The notes beneath the pieces are model-generated. The model did no database searches and was not told the DNA's origin. It was given only the letters and a program-made list of their open reading frames with translations. Shown here one piece after another: positions 1-6,915 of a stretch of 6,931 nt of DNA. The DNA comes from Burkholderiales bacterium (GTDB lineage: Bacteria; Pseudomonadota; Gammaproteobacteria; Burkholderiales; JAEUMW01). The stretch lies in the NCBI GenBank assembly GCA_016791285.1, contig JAEUMX010000309.1, positions 1-6,931 on the forward strand, in the 5' to 3' direction. The translations under genes and the position numbers were made by a program. The first letter of the stretch is position 1; each line of letters starts with the position of its first letter.

Positions 1-1
1 G

Positions 2-148
2 CAGGCGCGTATCCCCGGCAGCTGGTGGGACGACTGGGTGCCGTGGCTCGCGAAGCGGTGCGGTCCTTGGCGCGAGGCGCCCAAGCTTGGCAGCGCGCGC
101 TTTCCGGAGCTCGCCGCAGCGCCGGGCACCTACGTCTTCGAGACCTGA
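2..148 (+). CDS. phaC: Poly(3-hydroxyalkanoate) synthase, C-terminal end (partial)
   Basis: This is the last 48 codons of a gene that begins before the window; the frame runs open from base 2 to a TGA at 146-148. The peptide reads [17 protein letters not shown], then APKLGS, then a [14 protein letters not shown] end. The GSWW-x-DW-x-WL block, the APK-x-LG segment and the terminal APG-x-YV are the usual C-terminal signature of class I polyhydroxyalkanoate synthases, which polymerise hydroxyacyl-CoA on the surface of storage granules. The catalytic Cys, Asp and His lie upstream and are not visible, so activity and class cannot be judged. The identification rests on motif recognition in a short tail. 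A related alpha/beta-hydrolase-type polymerase is the only reasonable alternative. Confidence 0.8.
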   Translation, partial: QARIPGSWWDDWVPWLAKRCGPWREAPKLGSARFPELAAAPGTYVFET

Positions 149-206
149 GCGCGTTCACCGCGCCCGACCTTCCCGCACAGCTCCAGCCGCGGGCGATGGT
201 TCGCGA

Positions 207-235
207 TTGTGGAGACCGGGGGGCGTGACTACAAT
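207..235 (+). promoter_or_regulatory. Putative sigma70 promoter of the yqgE-ruvX-pyr operon
   Basis: A TTGTGG box at 207-212 (three of six matches to TTGACA) is followed by a 17-nt spacer and a TACAAT box at 230-235 (five of six matches to TATAAT). It is the best promoter-like pair I found in the non-coding DNA of the window, and it sits directly before the five-gene cluster. The expected start of transcription, about seven bases after the -10 box, is near 242, only some five bases before the yqgE ATG at 247. The site is predicted from sequence only. Confidence 0.55.
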
Positions 236-246
236 GAACGTAGAGC

Positions 247-813
247 ATGCAGCACACGACGACGAATCTCACGCACCACTTTCTCATCGCCATGCCCGCC
301 ATGGCGGACCCTTTTTTTGCCAAGACGCTGACGTATATCTGCGAGCACAACGAGCAGGGTGCGCTCGGACTGGTTGTGAACCGCCCCATCGACATGAGCG
401 TGCAGTCCCTGTTCGATCAGATCGAAGTGCCGCTCGAAGCGCCGAAGCTGATCGGTTTGCCGGTACATTTCGGGGGTCCGGTGCAGATCGATCGGGGGTT
501 CGTGCTGCACCGTCCCGTCGGCCAGTGGCAGTCGACGCTGCCGGTGCAGGACGGCATCGCGCTCACCACGTCGAAGGACATCCTGCAGGCTGCCGGTCGT
601 GGCGAGGGACCGGAGCAGATCCTCATCACGCTGGGTTATGCCGGCTGGGCGCCGGGGCAGCTCGAACACGAGCTCGCGCAGAACGCCTGGCTCACCGTCG
701 CCGCCAGGCCGGACGTGATCTTCGACATGCCGGCCGAGGTGCGTCTCGCCGCCGCCATGGAACTGCTCGGCGTGAGCTTCGCCAGCCTGTCGGACACGGC
801 AGGCCACGCCTAG
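247..813 (+). CDS. yqgE: YqgE/AlgH family protein (UPF0301)
   Basis: This 188-residue protein is the usual family length (about 185-190). Family blocks appear in order: [11 protein letters not shown] at 7-17, [18 protein letters not shown] at 30-47, VHFGGPV at 73-79, and [11 protein letters not shown] at 130-140 followed by W148. It has no signal peptide or membrane segment. The biochemical role of the family is not settled; in Pseudomonas the homologue AlgH was linked to alginate production, and here the name reflects family membership only. The start is well fixed: an in-frame TAG lies at 241-243, two codons upstream, and the conserved [11 protein letters not shown] block begins six residues after the ATG. 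The Shine-Dalgarno sequence is weak at best. It is the first gene of the cluster, followed nine bases later by ruvX, a neighbour it often has in proteobacteria. Confidence 0.95.
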   Translation: MQHTTTNLTHHFLIAMPAMADPFFAKTLTYICEHNEQGALGLVVNRPIDMSVQSLFDQIEVPLEAPKLIGLPVHFGGPVQIDRGFVLHRPVGQWQSTLPVQDGIALTTSKDILQAAGRGEGPEQILITLGYAGWAPGQLEHELAQNAWLTVAARPDVIFDMPAEVRLAAAMELLGVSFASLSDTAGHA

Positions 814-822
814 GACAAGAGC

Positions 823-1332
823 GTGCGCGCCGCCGATGCCACGCCCGCTGCTCCGGGCGGGGTGCCTGCGCCCGACCGGGCGACGACCACGCGCTTGGCG
901 CTGCCGCGCGCGGGAAGCGTGCTCGCCTTCGACTTCGGCACAGCCCGTATCGGCGTCGCGGTGGGCGATCTCGCCCTGCGCATCCCGCACGCGGTGGGGG
1001 TCATCCCGTCGGTGCCGCGTGCCGAGCGCTACCGCGCCGCCGGCAGACTGATCGATGACTGGCGGCCGGTGCTGCTCGCGGTCGGCGTGCCCTCGCGCGC
1101 GGACGGCGCACCGCACCCGCTCGCTGCGGCGTGCGAGCGGTTTGCACGCAGCCTCGAAGGACGCTACCGCGTGGCTGTCGCGCGGGTGGACGAGAGTTTC
1201 ACGTCCTGCGCCGCGAGCGCTGCCTTGCGCGAGGCCGGCCTGCGCGGCCGTGCGCAGAAAGGGCGGATCGACGCGGCGGCGGCGGCAGAGATTCTGGCGA
1301 TCTTCTTCTCGCAGATCGATGCAACTGCCTGA
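823..1332 (+). CDS. ruvX: Putative pre-16S rRNA nuclease / Holliday junction resolvase-like RuvX (YqgF)
   Basis: The product is an RNase H-fold nuclease of the YqgF family, which acts in maturation of the 16S rRNA 5' end and was earlier proposed as an alternative resolvase. Visible motifs are LAFDFGTARIGVAVGD at 34-49 with the catalytic Asp37, VGVP with ADG at 87-95, DESFTS at 123-128 with the acidic Glu124, and KGRIDAAAAAEIL at 146-158 with Asp150. So the three acidic residues are kept. The usual arginine of the DER motif is serine here. At 169 residues it is about 30 longer than the E. coli protein (138), owing to an Ala/Pro-rich N terminus. The GTG at 823 is preceded by AGGA at 812-815, a usable binding site, so I kept it. 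GTG codons at 862 and 919 are alternatives, the latter giving 137 residues. Its end overlaps pyrR by 14 bases. Confidence 0.92.
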   Translation: MRAADATPAAPGGVPAPDRATTTRLALPRAGSVLAFDFGTARIGVAVGDLALRIPHAVGVIPSVPRAERYRAAGRLIDDWRPVLLAVGVPSRADGAPHPLAAACERFARSLEGRYRVAVARVDESFTSCAASAALREAGLRGRAQKGRIDAAAAAEILAIFFSQIDATA

Positions 1333-1831
1333 CGCCGAAGCGCTGCTCGCGGCGCTGACCGAACAGATGCGCGCTGCGGTCACGCCGGAGACGGCGCTCG
1401 TCGGCATCCACACCGGAGGCGCGTGGCTCGCCAGACGCCTGCACGCGAGCCTGAAACTGGCGCCGCCCCTGGGTACGCTCGATGTTTCCTTCTACCGCGA
1501 CGACTACCAGCGCATCGGGCTGCACCCGCAGGTGAAACCCTCGGACATTCCGTTCACCGTCGCCGGCCGCCACATCGTACTGGTGGACGACGTGCTCTAC
1601 ACCGGCCGCACGATTCGCGCCGCGCTGAACGAGCTTTTCGACTACGGCCGTCCGGAGAGTGTGCGTCTTGCCGCGCTGGTCGACCGCGGCGGACGCGAGC
1701 TGCCGATCTGTGCCCAGTTCGTGGGTGCGACGGTCGAGATCGGACCGGACGAGCACATCGCGCTGCATCAGGGCGAAGCGAACCGGCTCTCCCTCGGGAT
1801 GGTGCGCCGGCCGCGGGGCACGTCGTCATAG
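1319..1831 (+). CDS. pyrR: Bifunctional pyrimidine regulatory protein / uracil phosphoribosyltransferase PyrR
   Basis: This 170-residue protein belongs to the type I phosphoribosyltransferase fold. The PRPP-binding loop is [19 protein letters not shown] at 85-103, with Asp90 and Asp91 and the TGRT phosphate loop. Other PyrR-specific segments are [11 protein letters not shown] at 58-68 and [12 protein letters not shown] at 119-130. It converts uracil and PRPP to UMP; in Gram-positive bacteria PyrR also binds pyr mRNA to cause attenuation, and RNA binding has not been shown by anything here. The ATG at 1319 lies inside the end of ruvX with no clear Shine-Dalgarno sequence, so translation is probably coupled to ruvX. 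The next gene, pyrB, starts five bases after the stop. No stretch of non-coding DNA exists before or after it that could hold a PyrR-controlled terminator. Confidence 0.95.
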   Translation: MQLPDAEALLAALTEQMRAAVTPETALVGIHTGGAWLARRLHASLKLAPPLGTLDVSFYRDDYQRIGLHPQVKPSDIPFTVAGRHIVLVDDVLYTGRTIRAALNELFDYGRPESVRLAALVDRGGRELPICAQFVGATVEIGPDEHIALHQGEANRLSLGMVRRPRGTSS

Positions 1832-1836
1832 CCGGC

Positions 1837-2787
1837 ATGCAGCGCAACCCCCAGTTGAACGCTCGCGGCGAGCTGCAACACCTGCTCACGACCGAAGGGC
1901 TCCCGGCGTCGATCCTGCGCCAGATCCTGGACACGGCGCTGCGCTTCGTCTCGGTGACCGAGCGCGAGGTGAAGAAGCTGCCGCTCCTGCGCGGGAAATC
2001 CATCTTCAACCTTTTCTTCGAGCCCAGCACGCGCACGCGCACCACGTTCGAGATCGCGGCAAAGCGCCTGTCCGCGGACGTGGTCAACCTCAACATCAGC
2101 ACCTCCAGTCAGAGCAAGGGCGAGACGCTGCTCGACACGGTCGCGAACCTCTCCGCGATGCACGCCGACATGTTCGTCGTGCGCCACGCCGAGAGCGGGG
2201 CCGCGCATCTCATCGCGCGCCACGTGGCGCCCGACATCCATGTCATCAACGCCGGCGACGGGCGGCATGCGCACCCGACGCAGGCGCTCCTCGACATGTT
2301 CACCATCCGCCACTACAAGCACGATTTCACGCGGCTCAAGGTGGCGGTGGTCGGCGACATCCTGCATTCCCGGGTGGCACGCTCCCAGATCCACGCGCTC
2401 AACATCCTCGGCGTGCCGGAGGTGCGGGCGATCGGGCCCAAGACGCTGCTGCCGAGCGAGGTCGGCCATCTCGGCGTCCACGTCTACAACGACATGGCAG
2501 CAGGATTGAAGGACGTCGACGTGGTGATGATGCTGAGGCTGCAGAACGAGCGCATGAGCGGATCGCTGGTGCCAAGCCCGCAGGAGTACTTCAAGTCCTA
2601 CGGCTTGACCCAGGACAAGCTCGCGCTCGCGCGGCCGGACGCCATCGTGCTGCACCCGGGCCCGATGAATCGCGGGGTGGAGATCGATTCCAGCGTCGCC
2701 GACGGCGAGCAGTCGGTGATCCTGCCGCAGGTGACTTTCGGCATTGCCGTGCGCATGGCGGTGATGAGCATCCTGGCGGGCAACTGA
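1837..2787 (+). CDS. pyrB: Aspartate carbamoyltransferase catalytic subunit
   Basis: The 316-residue product joins carbamoyl phosphate and aspartate to form carbamoylaspartate, the second step of UMP synthesis, in the cytoplasm. The carbamoyl phosphate-binding domain shows [13 protein letters not shown] at 60-72, SQSKGET with Lys94 at 91-97 and [13 protein letters not shown] at 141-153. The aspartate domain shows [11 protein letters not shown] at 173-183, MLRLQNER at 232-239 and LHPGPMNRG at 272-280, so the active-site residues look complete. The N terminus carries about ten residues more than the E. coli enzyme, and its QLNARGEL stretch resembles the extension of the Pseudomonas enzyme, which forms a dodecamer with PyrC'. 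No pyrI regulatory gene follows. ATG 1837 is the natural start; no in-frame start codon is seen in the few codons upstream. Only two bases separate its stop from the next gene. Confidence 0.97.
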   Translation: MQRNPQLNARGELQHLLTTEGLPASILRQILDTALRFVSVTEREVKKLPLLRGKSIFNLFFEPSTRTRTTFEIAAKRLSADVVNLNISTSSQSKGETLLDTVANLSAMHADMFVVRHAESGAAHLIARHVAPDIHVINAGDGRHAHPTQALLDMFTIRHYKHDFTRLKVAVVGDILHSRVARSQIHALNILGVPEVRAIGPKTLLPSEVGHLGVHVYNDMAAGLKDVDVVMMLRLQNERMSGSLVPSPQEYFKSYGLTQDKLALARPDAIVLHPGPMNRGVEIDSSVADGEQSVILPQVTFGIAVRMAVMSILAGN

Positions 2788-2789
2788 CC

Positions 2790-4064
2790 GTGAAGATCCA
2801 CGTCAAGGGCGGGCGGCTCGTCGATCCCGCGCACGGCATCGACGCGCCCCGCGATCTCTACCTCGCTGCCGGCAAGGTGGTCGGCGTCGGCACGCCGCCC
2901 GACGGCTTCAGCGCCAATCGCACTCTGGATGCGAGCGGTTGTGTGGTCGCGCCGGGGCTGATCGACCTTTCCGCGCGCCTGCGCGAACCGGGCTTCGAGT
3001 ACAAGGCCACCCTCGAATCCGAGATGGCAGCGGCGGTGGCGGGAGGTGTGACGAGCCTCGCCTGCCCGCCGGACACCGACCCGCCGCTTGACGAGCCCGG
3101 TCTCGTGGAAATGCTCAAGTTCCGGGCGCGCAGCCTGAACCAAGCGAAGGTGTTTCCCCTGGGCGCGCTCACCGTCGGCCTGGCGGGCGCGACGCTTACC
3201 GAGATGGCCGAGCTCACCGACGCGGGCTGCGTCGGCTTCGCCCAGGCCGATGTCGCGGTCGCGGACACCCTCGTGCTGATGCGCGCGCTCCAGTACGCAG
3301 CAACCTTCGGCTTCTCGGTCTGGCTGCGCCCGGAAGAGGGCAGCCTCGCCCAGGGCGGCGTGGCGCATGACGGCGAGGTCGCGACCCGGCTGGGGTTGCC
3401 GCCGCTGTCTCCCTGCGCCGAGACGGTCGCGGTATCGACGCTGCTGCTGCTCGCGCGTGAGACGGGAGTGCGGCTGCACCTTTGCCGGCTGTCGACGCGC
3501 GAAGGGCTCGAGATGGTCCGGCGGGCGAAGGAAGAGGGGATGAGCGTGACCTGCGATGTTTCCGCGCATCACGTTCACCTGTCCGAGCTCGATGTCGGCT
3601 ACTTCGACAGCAACTGCCATCTGCGCCCGCCGCTGCGCAGCCTGCGCGACCGCGACGCACTGCGCGAGGGCCTGATCGACGGCACGGTCGACGCCATCTG
3701 TTCCGACCACACGCCGGTCGACGACGACGCCAAGCAGCGGCCTTTCGCCGAATCCGAGCCCGGCGCCACCGGCCTCGAGCTGCTGCTGCCTCTCGCCCTC
3801 AAGTGGGCGCGCGAGTGCAAGGTTCCGCTCGCCCGCGCGATCTCGCTCATCACCGCGCAGCCGGCCCGCATCCTCGGCCTTGACCTTGGCCACCTGCGTG
3901 CGGGCCACGCCGCCGACGTGTGCGTCTTCGACCCGGACCGGGAATGGACGGTCGCGCCGCGAGCGCTCAGAAGCCAGGGCAAGAACACCCCCTTTCTCGG
4001 CTTCGAGGTCCTGGGCCGGGTGCGCTGGACACTGGTCGACGGTCAGGTCGTCCACGAGGGTTGA
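2790..4064 (+). CDS. pyrC': Pseudo-dihydroorotase PyrC' (ATCase-associated, probably inactive)
   Basis: The 424-residue protein has the type I dihydroorotase amidohydrolase layout: an N-terminal beta-sandwich start (IHVKGGRLVDP), APGLIDL at 54-60, LREPG at 64-68, ISLITAQPARILGL at 351-364, and a C-terminal sandwich ending in WTLVDGQVV. The metal site is eroded. The HxH motif is Ser61-Ala62-Arg63, the HCED region is WLRPEE at 178-183, the CHxST histidine is Arg233, and the usual DD region reads AQAD at 151-154. Only Asp306 of SDHTP remains. In Pseudomonas such a PyrC' has no dihydroorotase activity but is needed to assemble active ATCase with PyrB, and I infer the same here. GTG 2790 is chosen because it begins the conserved N-terminal strand and lies two bases after the pyrB stop. 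The reading frame is intact, so this is a maintained gene and not a decaying copy. Confidence 0.88.
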   Translation: MKIHVKGGRLVDPAHGIDAPRDLYLAAGKVVGVGTPPDGFSANRTLDASGCVVAPGLIDLSARLREPGFEYKATLESEMAAAVAGGVTSLACPPDTDPPLDEPGLVEMLKFRARSLNQAKVFPLGALTVGLAGATLTEMAELTDAGCVGFAQADVAVADTLVLMRALQYAATFGFSVWLRPEEGSLAQGGVAHDGEVATRLGLPPLSPCAETVAVSTLLLLARETGVRLHLCRLSTREGLEMVRRAKEEGMSVTCDVSAHHVHLSELDVGYFDSNCHLRPPLRSLRDRDALREGLIDGTVDAICSDHTPVDDDAKQRPFAESEPGATGLELLLPLALKWARECKVPLARAISLITAQPARILGLDLGHLRAGHAADVCVFDPDREWTVAPRALRSQGKNTPFLGFEVLGRVRWTLVDGQVVHEG

Positions 4065-4172
4065 ACGGCTCGGCGCCGGAACTCCAGGCTTGCTCGCCGT
4101 CTCTCACGGTGGCGCTGGAAAACGCGGCCGGCGCCCCCATCTTTGACTTTCCGCTGGAAACGCCGAACCTTC

Positions 4173-6200
4173 ATGAATCCCTTGCTCGACTTTACCGGTT
4201 TGCCCCGCTTCGCCGACATCAAGGCGCAGCACGTGACACCCGCCGTGGACGCGCTGCTCGCCGAAAACCGCGCACTGGTCGCGCGGCTCGCCTCCGATGC
4301 CGCTGCGCCGACCTGGGAAGGTTTCGTCCGGCCCCTGGACGACGCCAACGAGCGCCTCAACCGCGCGTGGGGGCAGGTCGGGCACCTGAACGCGGTGATG
4401 AACAGTCCCGAATTGCGCGAGGCGTACAACGGCAACCTGCCGAAGCTCACGCAGTACTACTCCGAGCTCTCGACGCATCAGGGACTCTTCGCCAGGTTCA
4501 AGGCGCTGCGCGCATCGAGCGAGTTCGAACGGCTCACCGCCGAGCAGAAGAAGGTGCTCGAGAACGAGCTGCGGGACTTCCGTCTCGGCGGCGCCGAGCT
4601 GCCGGAGGCCGAGCGTGCCCGCTACATGGAGCTCTCCGAGAAGCTCTCGTCGCTGTCTTCGCGCTTCAGCGACAACCTGCTCGACGCGACCAACGCGTTC
4701 GCCCATTTCATCACCGCCGCCGACGAAGTGAAAGGCATCCCCGAGGACGTCCTGCAAGCGGCTGCGGAGGCCGCTCAGGCCGATGGCAAGAGCGGCTGGA
4801 AGTTCACCTTGCACGCGCCCTCGTACATCCCGGTGATGCAGTACGCGGACAACCGCACGCTGCGGGAGACCCTGTACCGGGCGTACGTCACGCGCGCCTC
4901 GGAGCTCGGGGCGCCGGAGTGGGACAACACCCCGCTCATGGCCGAGATCCTCAAGCTGCGGCGCGAGCTCGCGAAACTGCTCGACTTCGGGAGCTACGCC
5001 GCCTACTCGCTGGAGCCGAAGATGGCGGAGAGTCCGCAGCAGGTGCTCGACTTCCTGCACGAGCTCGCCGACAAGGCGAAGCCGTTCGGGGAACGGGATC
5101 TCGCCGAGCTGCGCGAGTTCGCCGCGCGCGAGCTCGGGCTGCCCGAGCTCGCGGTCTGGGACGTGGGCTACGCGTCCGAGAAGCTGCGGGTGTCCCGTTA
5201 CGCGTTCTCCGAGCAGGAGGTGAAGCAGTACTTCCCGGAGACGCGGGTTATGCCCGGGATGTTCAAGCTCGTGGAAACGCTCTACGGGCTGTCGATCGCA
5301 CCGGCCGACGCGCCCCTCTGGCACCCCGATGCGCGCTTCTACAAGATCACGGACCGCTCCGGCGAGCTGGTCGGCCATTTCTACGTCGACCTGTACGCCC
5401 GACCCAGCAAGCGCGGCGGCGCATGGATGGACGATGCCATCACACGCCGGCGGCAGGGTGCAGCGATCCAGACCCCGGTCGCCTACCTCAACTGCAACTT
5501 CTCGGCGCCCGTGGGCGGCCGGCCCGCGCTTTTCACCCACGACGAAGTGATCACGCTGTTCCACGAGTTCGGCCACGGGCTGCACCACCTGCTGACTCAG
5601 GTCGAAGAGCTCGGCGTCTCGGGCATCAACGGTGTCGAATGGGATGCGGTTGAGCTGCCGTCCCAGTTCATGGAGAACTTCTGCTGGGAGTGGGAGGTGC
5701 TGCGGCACATGACCGAGCACGTGAAGACGAAAAATCCACTGCCGCGTCAGCTTTTCGACAAGATGCTGGCGGCCAAGAACTTCCAGAGCGGGCTGCAGAC
5801 GCTGCGTCAGCTCGAGTTCGCGCTGTTCGACATGCTCCTGCACCACGACTTCGACCCCGATGGGGAACGCTCGCTGCGATCGCTGCTGGACGACGTGAGG
5901 AAGCAGGTGGCGGTGATCTTTCCGCCCGAATTCAACCGCTTTCCGAACAGCTTTTCGCACATCTTCGCGGGCGGCTATGCAGCCGGCTACTACAGCTACA
6001 AGTGGGCGGAGGTGCTCTCCGCCGATGCCTACGGGCTGTTCGAGGAAGCCGGCGTGCTCGATCCGGAGACCGGTGCGCGCTTCCGGCGCGAGATTCTCGG
6101 CGTCGGCGGCAGCCGTCCCGCCCTCGATTCCTTCGTCGCTTTCCGCGGCCGGCCCCCTTCCATCGACGCCCTGCTGCGCCACAGTGGCATGGTCGGGTAA
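4173..6200 (+). CDS. prlC: Oligopeptidase A, M3-family zinc metallopeptidase
   Basis: The 675-residue protein matches oligopeptidase A (680 in E. coli), a cytoplasmic enzyme that degrades short peptides, including cleaved signal peptides. The zinc motif HEFGH is at 464-468, and the third ligand, Glu494, lies in AVELPSQFMENF, at about the spacing seen in the thimet oligopeptidase family. Substrate-contact segments are HIFAGGYAAGYYSYKW at 596-611. The start NPLLDFTGLPRF and the end FRGRPPSIDALLRHSG are typical of the family. ATG 4173 is chosen because it gives this standard N terminus; a TTG at 4143 would add ten residues (MTFRWKRRTF) of no family character. The ribosome binding site is weak. 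It lies 108 bases after pyrC' and 82 before the next gene, on the same strand, and could be read through from the pyr operon or have its own promoter. Confidence 0.96.
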   Translation: MNPLLDFTGLPRFADIKAQHVTPAVDALLAENRALVARLASDAAAPTWEGFVRPLDDANERLNRAWGQVGHLNAVMNSPELREAYNGNLPKLTQYYSELSTHQGLFARFKALRASSEFERLTAEQKKVLENELRDFRLGGAELPEAERARYMELSEKLSSLSSRFSDNLLDATNAFAHFITAADEVKGIPEDVLQAAAEAAQADGKSGWKFTLHAPSYIPVMQYADNRTLRETLYRAYVTRASELGAPEWDNTPLMAEILKLRRELAKLLDFGSYAAYSLEPKMAESPQQVLDFLHELADKAKPFGERDLAELREFAARELGLPELAVWDVGYASEKLRVSRYAFSEQEVKQYFPETRVMPGMFKLVETLYGLSIAPADAPLWHPDARFYKITDRSGELVGHFYVDLYARPSKRGGAWMDDAITRRRQGAAIQTPVAYLNCNFSAPVGGRPALFTHDEVITLFHEFGHGLHHLLTQVEELGVSGINGVEWDAVELPSQFMENFCWEWEVLRHMTEHVKTKNPLPRQLFDKMLAAKNFQSGLQTLRQLEFALFDMLLHHDFDPDGERSLRSLLDDVRKQVAVIFPPEFNRFPNSFSHIFAGGYAAGYYSYKWAEVLSADAYGLFEEAGVLDPETGARFRREILGVGGSRPALDSFVAFRGRPPSIDALLRHSGMVG

Positions 6201-6269
6201 GTCGCGGCGTTGCCTCGCTGCGCGGTTGCTGGCGCGCGACATGCTGTTTTCGTGGCCTGCCCTGAAACG

Positions 6270-6275
6270 AAGGAG
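6270..6275 (+). promoter_or_regulatory. Strong Shine-Dalgarno sequence of the DUF4124/glutaredoxin gene
   Basis: AAGGAG followed by a seven-base spacer before ATG 6283 is close to the ideal bacterial ribosome binding site and the clearest in this window. It fixes the start of the following gene, in agreement with the signal peptide that begins there. Confidence 0.85.
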
Positions 6276-6282
6276 AACCGCC

Positions 6283-6915
6283 ATGAGGGTCACGCTAGCC
6301 ATCCTGATCGCCGCTTCCATCCCTTCGCTTCATGCCGCGGAGCTCTACAAGTGGGTCGATCCGGCGACCGGCGTGGTGGTCTACTCCAAGGATCGCCCAC
6401 CGGCCGCGATCAGGTCGGTCGAGGAGAAGCGGATCACCCCCAGCACCATCGAAACGAGCGGCCTGCCCTACGGCGTGCAACGCGCCGTGCAGCGCAGTCC
6501 CATCGTTCTCTATGTGAGCGATTGCGGTGAGTTCTGCAAGGCTGCGCGAGCCTATCTCGCCAAGCGCGGCCTGCCCTACACCGAAAGGAATCCGGAACAG
6601 CCCGAGGTCGCGCAGCAGTTGAAGAAAGCCAACGGCGGGGCGCTGGAAGTGCCTTTCCTCATGGTCGGAACGAAGTCGGTGCGCGGCTTCGACGAGGCGC
6701 GATACGCCTCGACGCTCGACGCGGCGGGCTATCCGAAATCCTCACTGGCCGGGCTCGGCGCAAAGCACCCACAACCCGAGACCCCGAACCCGGCGGCCAA
6801 GTCGGGTGATTCAGCCGTCGCCGGATCCGCGAATCCGTCGTCCACACAGGACGGCGAGGACGCCGGCCGCACCCTCTACCATCGCCCGCTGGCGTCGCTC
6901 GACGGCGGGTTCTGA
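6283..6915 (+). CDS. Exported DUF4124 and glutaredoxin-like domain protein
   Basis: The 210-residue product starts with a signal peptide (MRVTLAILIAASIPSLHA, likely cut after Ala18 or Ala19). Residues about 20-55 form a DUF4124 segment (ELYKWVDPATGVVVYSKDRPP). A glutaredoxin-like thioredoxin fold follows at about 72-150: the strand SPIVLYVSD, the cysteine pair Cys81-GEF-Cys85, the helix KAARAYLAKRGLPY, and EVPFLMVG with the expected cis-proline at 124. The two cysteines are three residues apart, not two as in a standard CPYC glutaredoxin. Residues about 160-195 are a Pro/Ala/Ser/Gly-rich linker without predicted structure, ending in YHRPLASLDGGF. The signal peptide implies a periplasmic or envelope location, where a thiol-redox or thiol-binding role is plausible, but no substrate can be named. 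Proteins of this domain order occur in betaproteobacteria, in my recollection. The good ribosome binding site suggests independent, efficient translation. Confidence 0.85.
   Translation: MRVTLAILIAASIPSLHAAELYKWVDPATGVVVYSKDRPPAAIRSVEEKRITPSTIETSGLPYGVQRAVQRSPIVLYVSDCGEFCKAARAYLAKRGLPYTERNPEQPEVAQQLKKANGGALEVPFLMVGTKSVRGFDEARYASTLDAAGYPKSSLAGLGAKHPQPETPNPAAKSGDSAVAGSANPSSTQDGEDAGRTLYHRPLASLDGGF

Noticed and set aside
161..195. CGCCCG/CGGGCG pairing after the PHA synthase stop, considered as a terminator
   Set aside because: Six pairs with a 23-base loop and no T run; likely chance in GC-rich DNA.
234..1058. ATG at 234 opening a plus-strand frame across yqgE and ruvX
   Set aside because: It overlaps two well-identified genes in another frame, is rich in Arg and Ala without motifs, and its ATG falls within and just after the predicted -10 box.
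2598..4055. A 485-codon open frame on the minus strand opposite pyrC' (and similar ones opposite yqgE-ruvX and pyrB)
   Set aside because: Same reason: GC-rich third positions remove antisense stops. No domain or plausible start context was seen.
4082..4095. TCCAG...GCTTGC resembling part of the PyrR binding loop
   Set aside because: The purine stretch between the two halves is missing, no supporting hairpin forms, and it lies downstream of the pyr genes.
4072..4135. Inverted repeat GGCGCCGG (4072-4079) and CCGGCGCC (4128-4135) after pyrC', considered as a terminator
   Set aside because: The arms are 48 bases apart, GGCGCC is itself a palindrome common in such DNA, and no T run follows. It cannot be told from chance.
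4143..4171. TTGACT at 4143-4148 as a -35 box for the oligopeptidase gene
   Set aside because: At 17-base spacing the -10 position reads AACCTT, a poor match, and transcription would start inside the gene.
6201..6250. GTCGCG/CGCGAC and GCGCG/CGCGC pairings followed by TTTT, considered as a terminator after the peptidase gene
   Set aside because: The first stem is six pairs with a 28-base loop, the second five pairs with a T run nine bases away. Neither makes a convincing intrinsic terminator.
4104..6320. A 738-codon open frame on the minus strand covering the oligopeptidase gene
   Set aside because: The plus-strand gene has every family motif. Long antisense frames are expected in GC-rich coding DNA, and this one shows no recognisable domain, with the biased Arg/Glu/His/Leu-rich content of a shadow frame.
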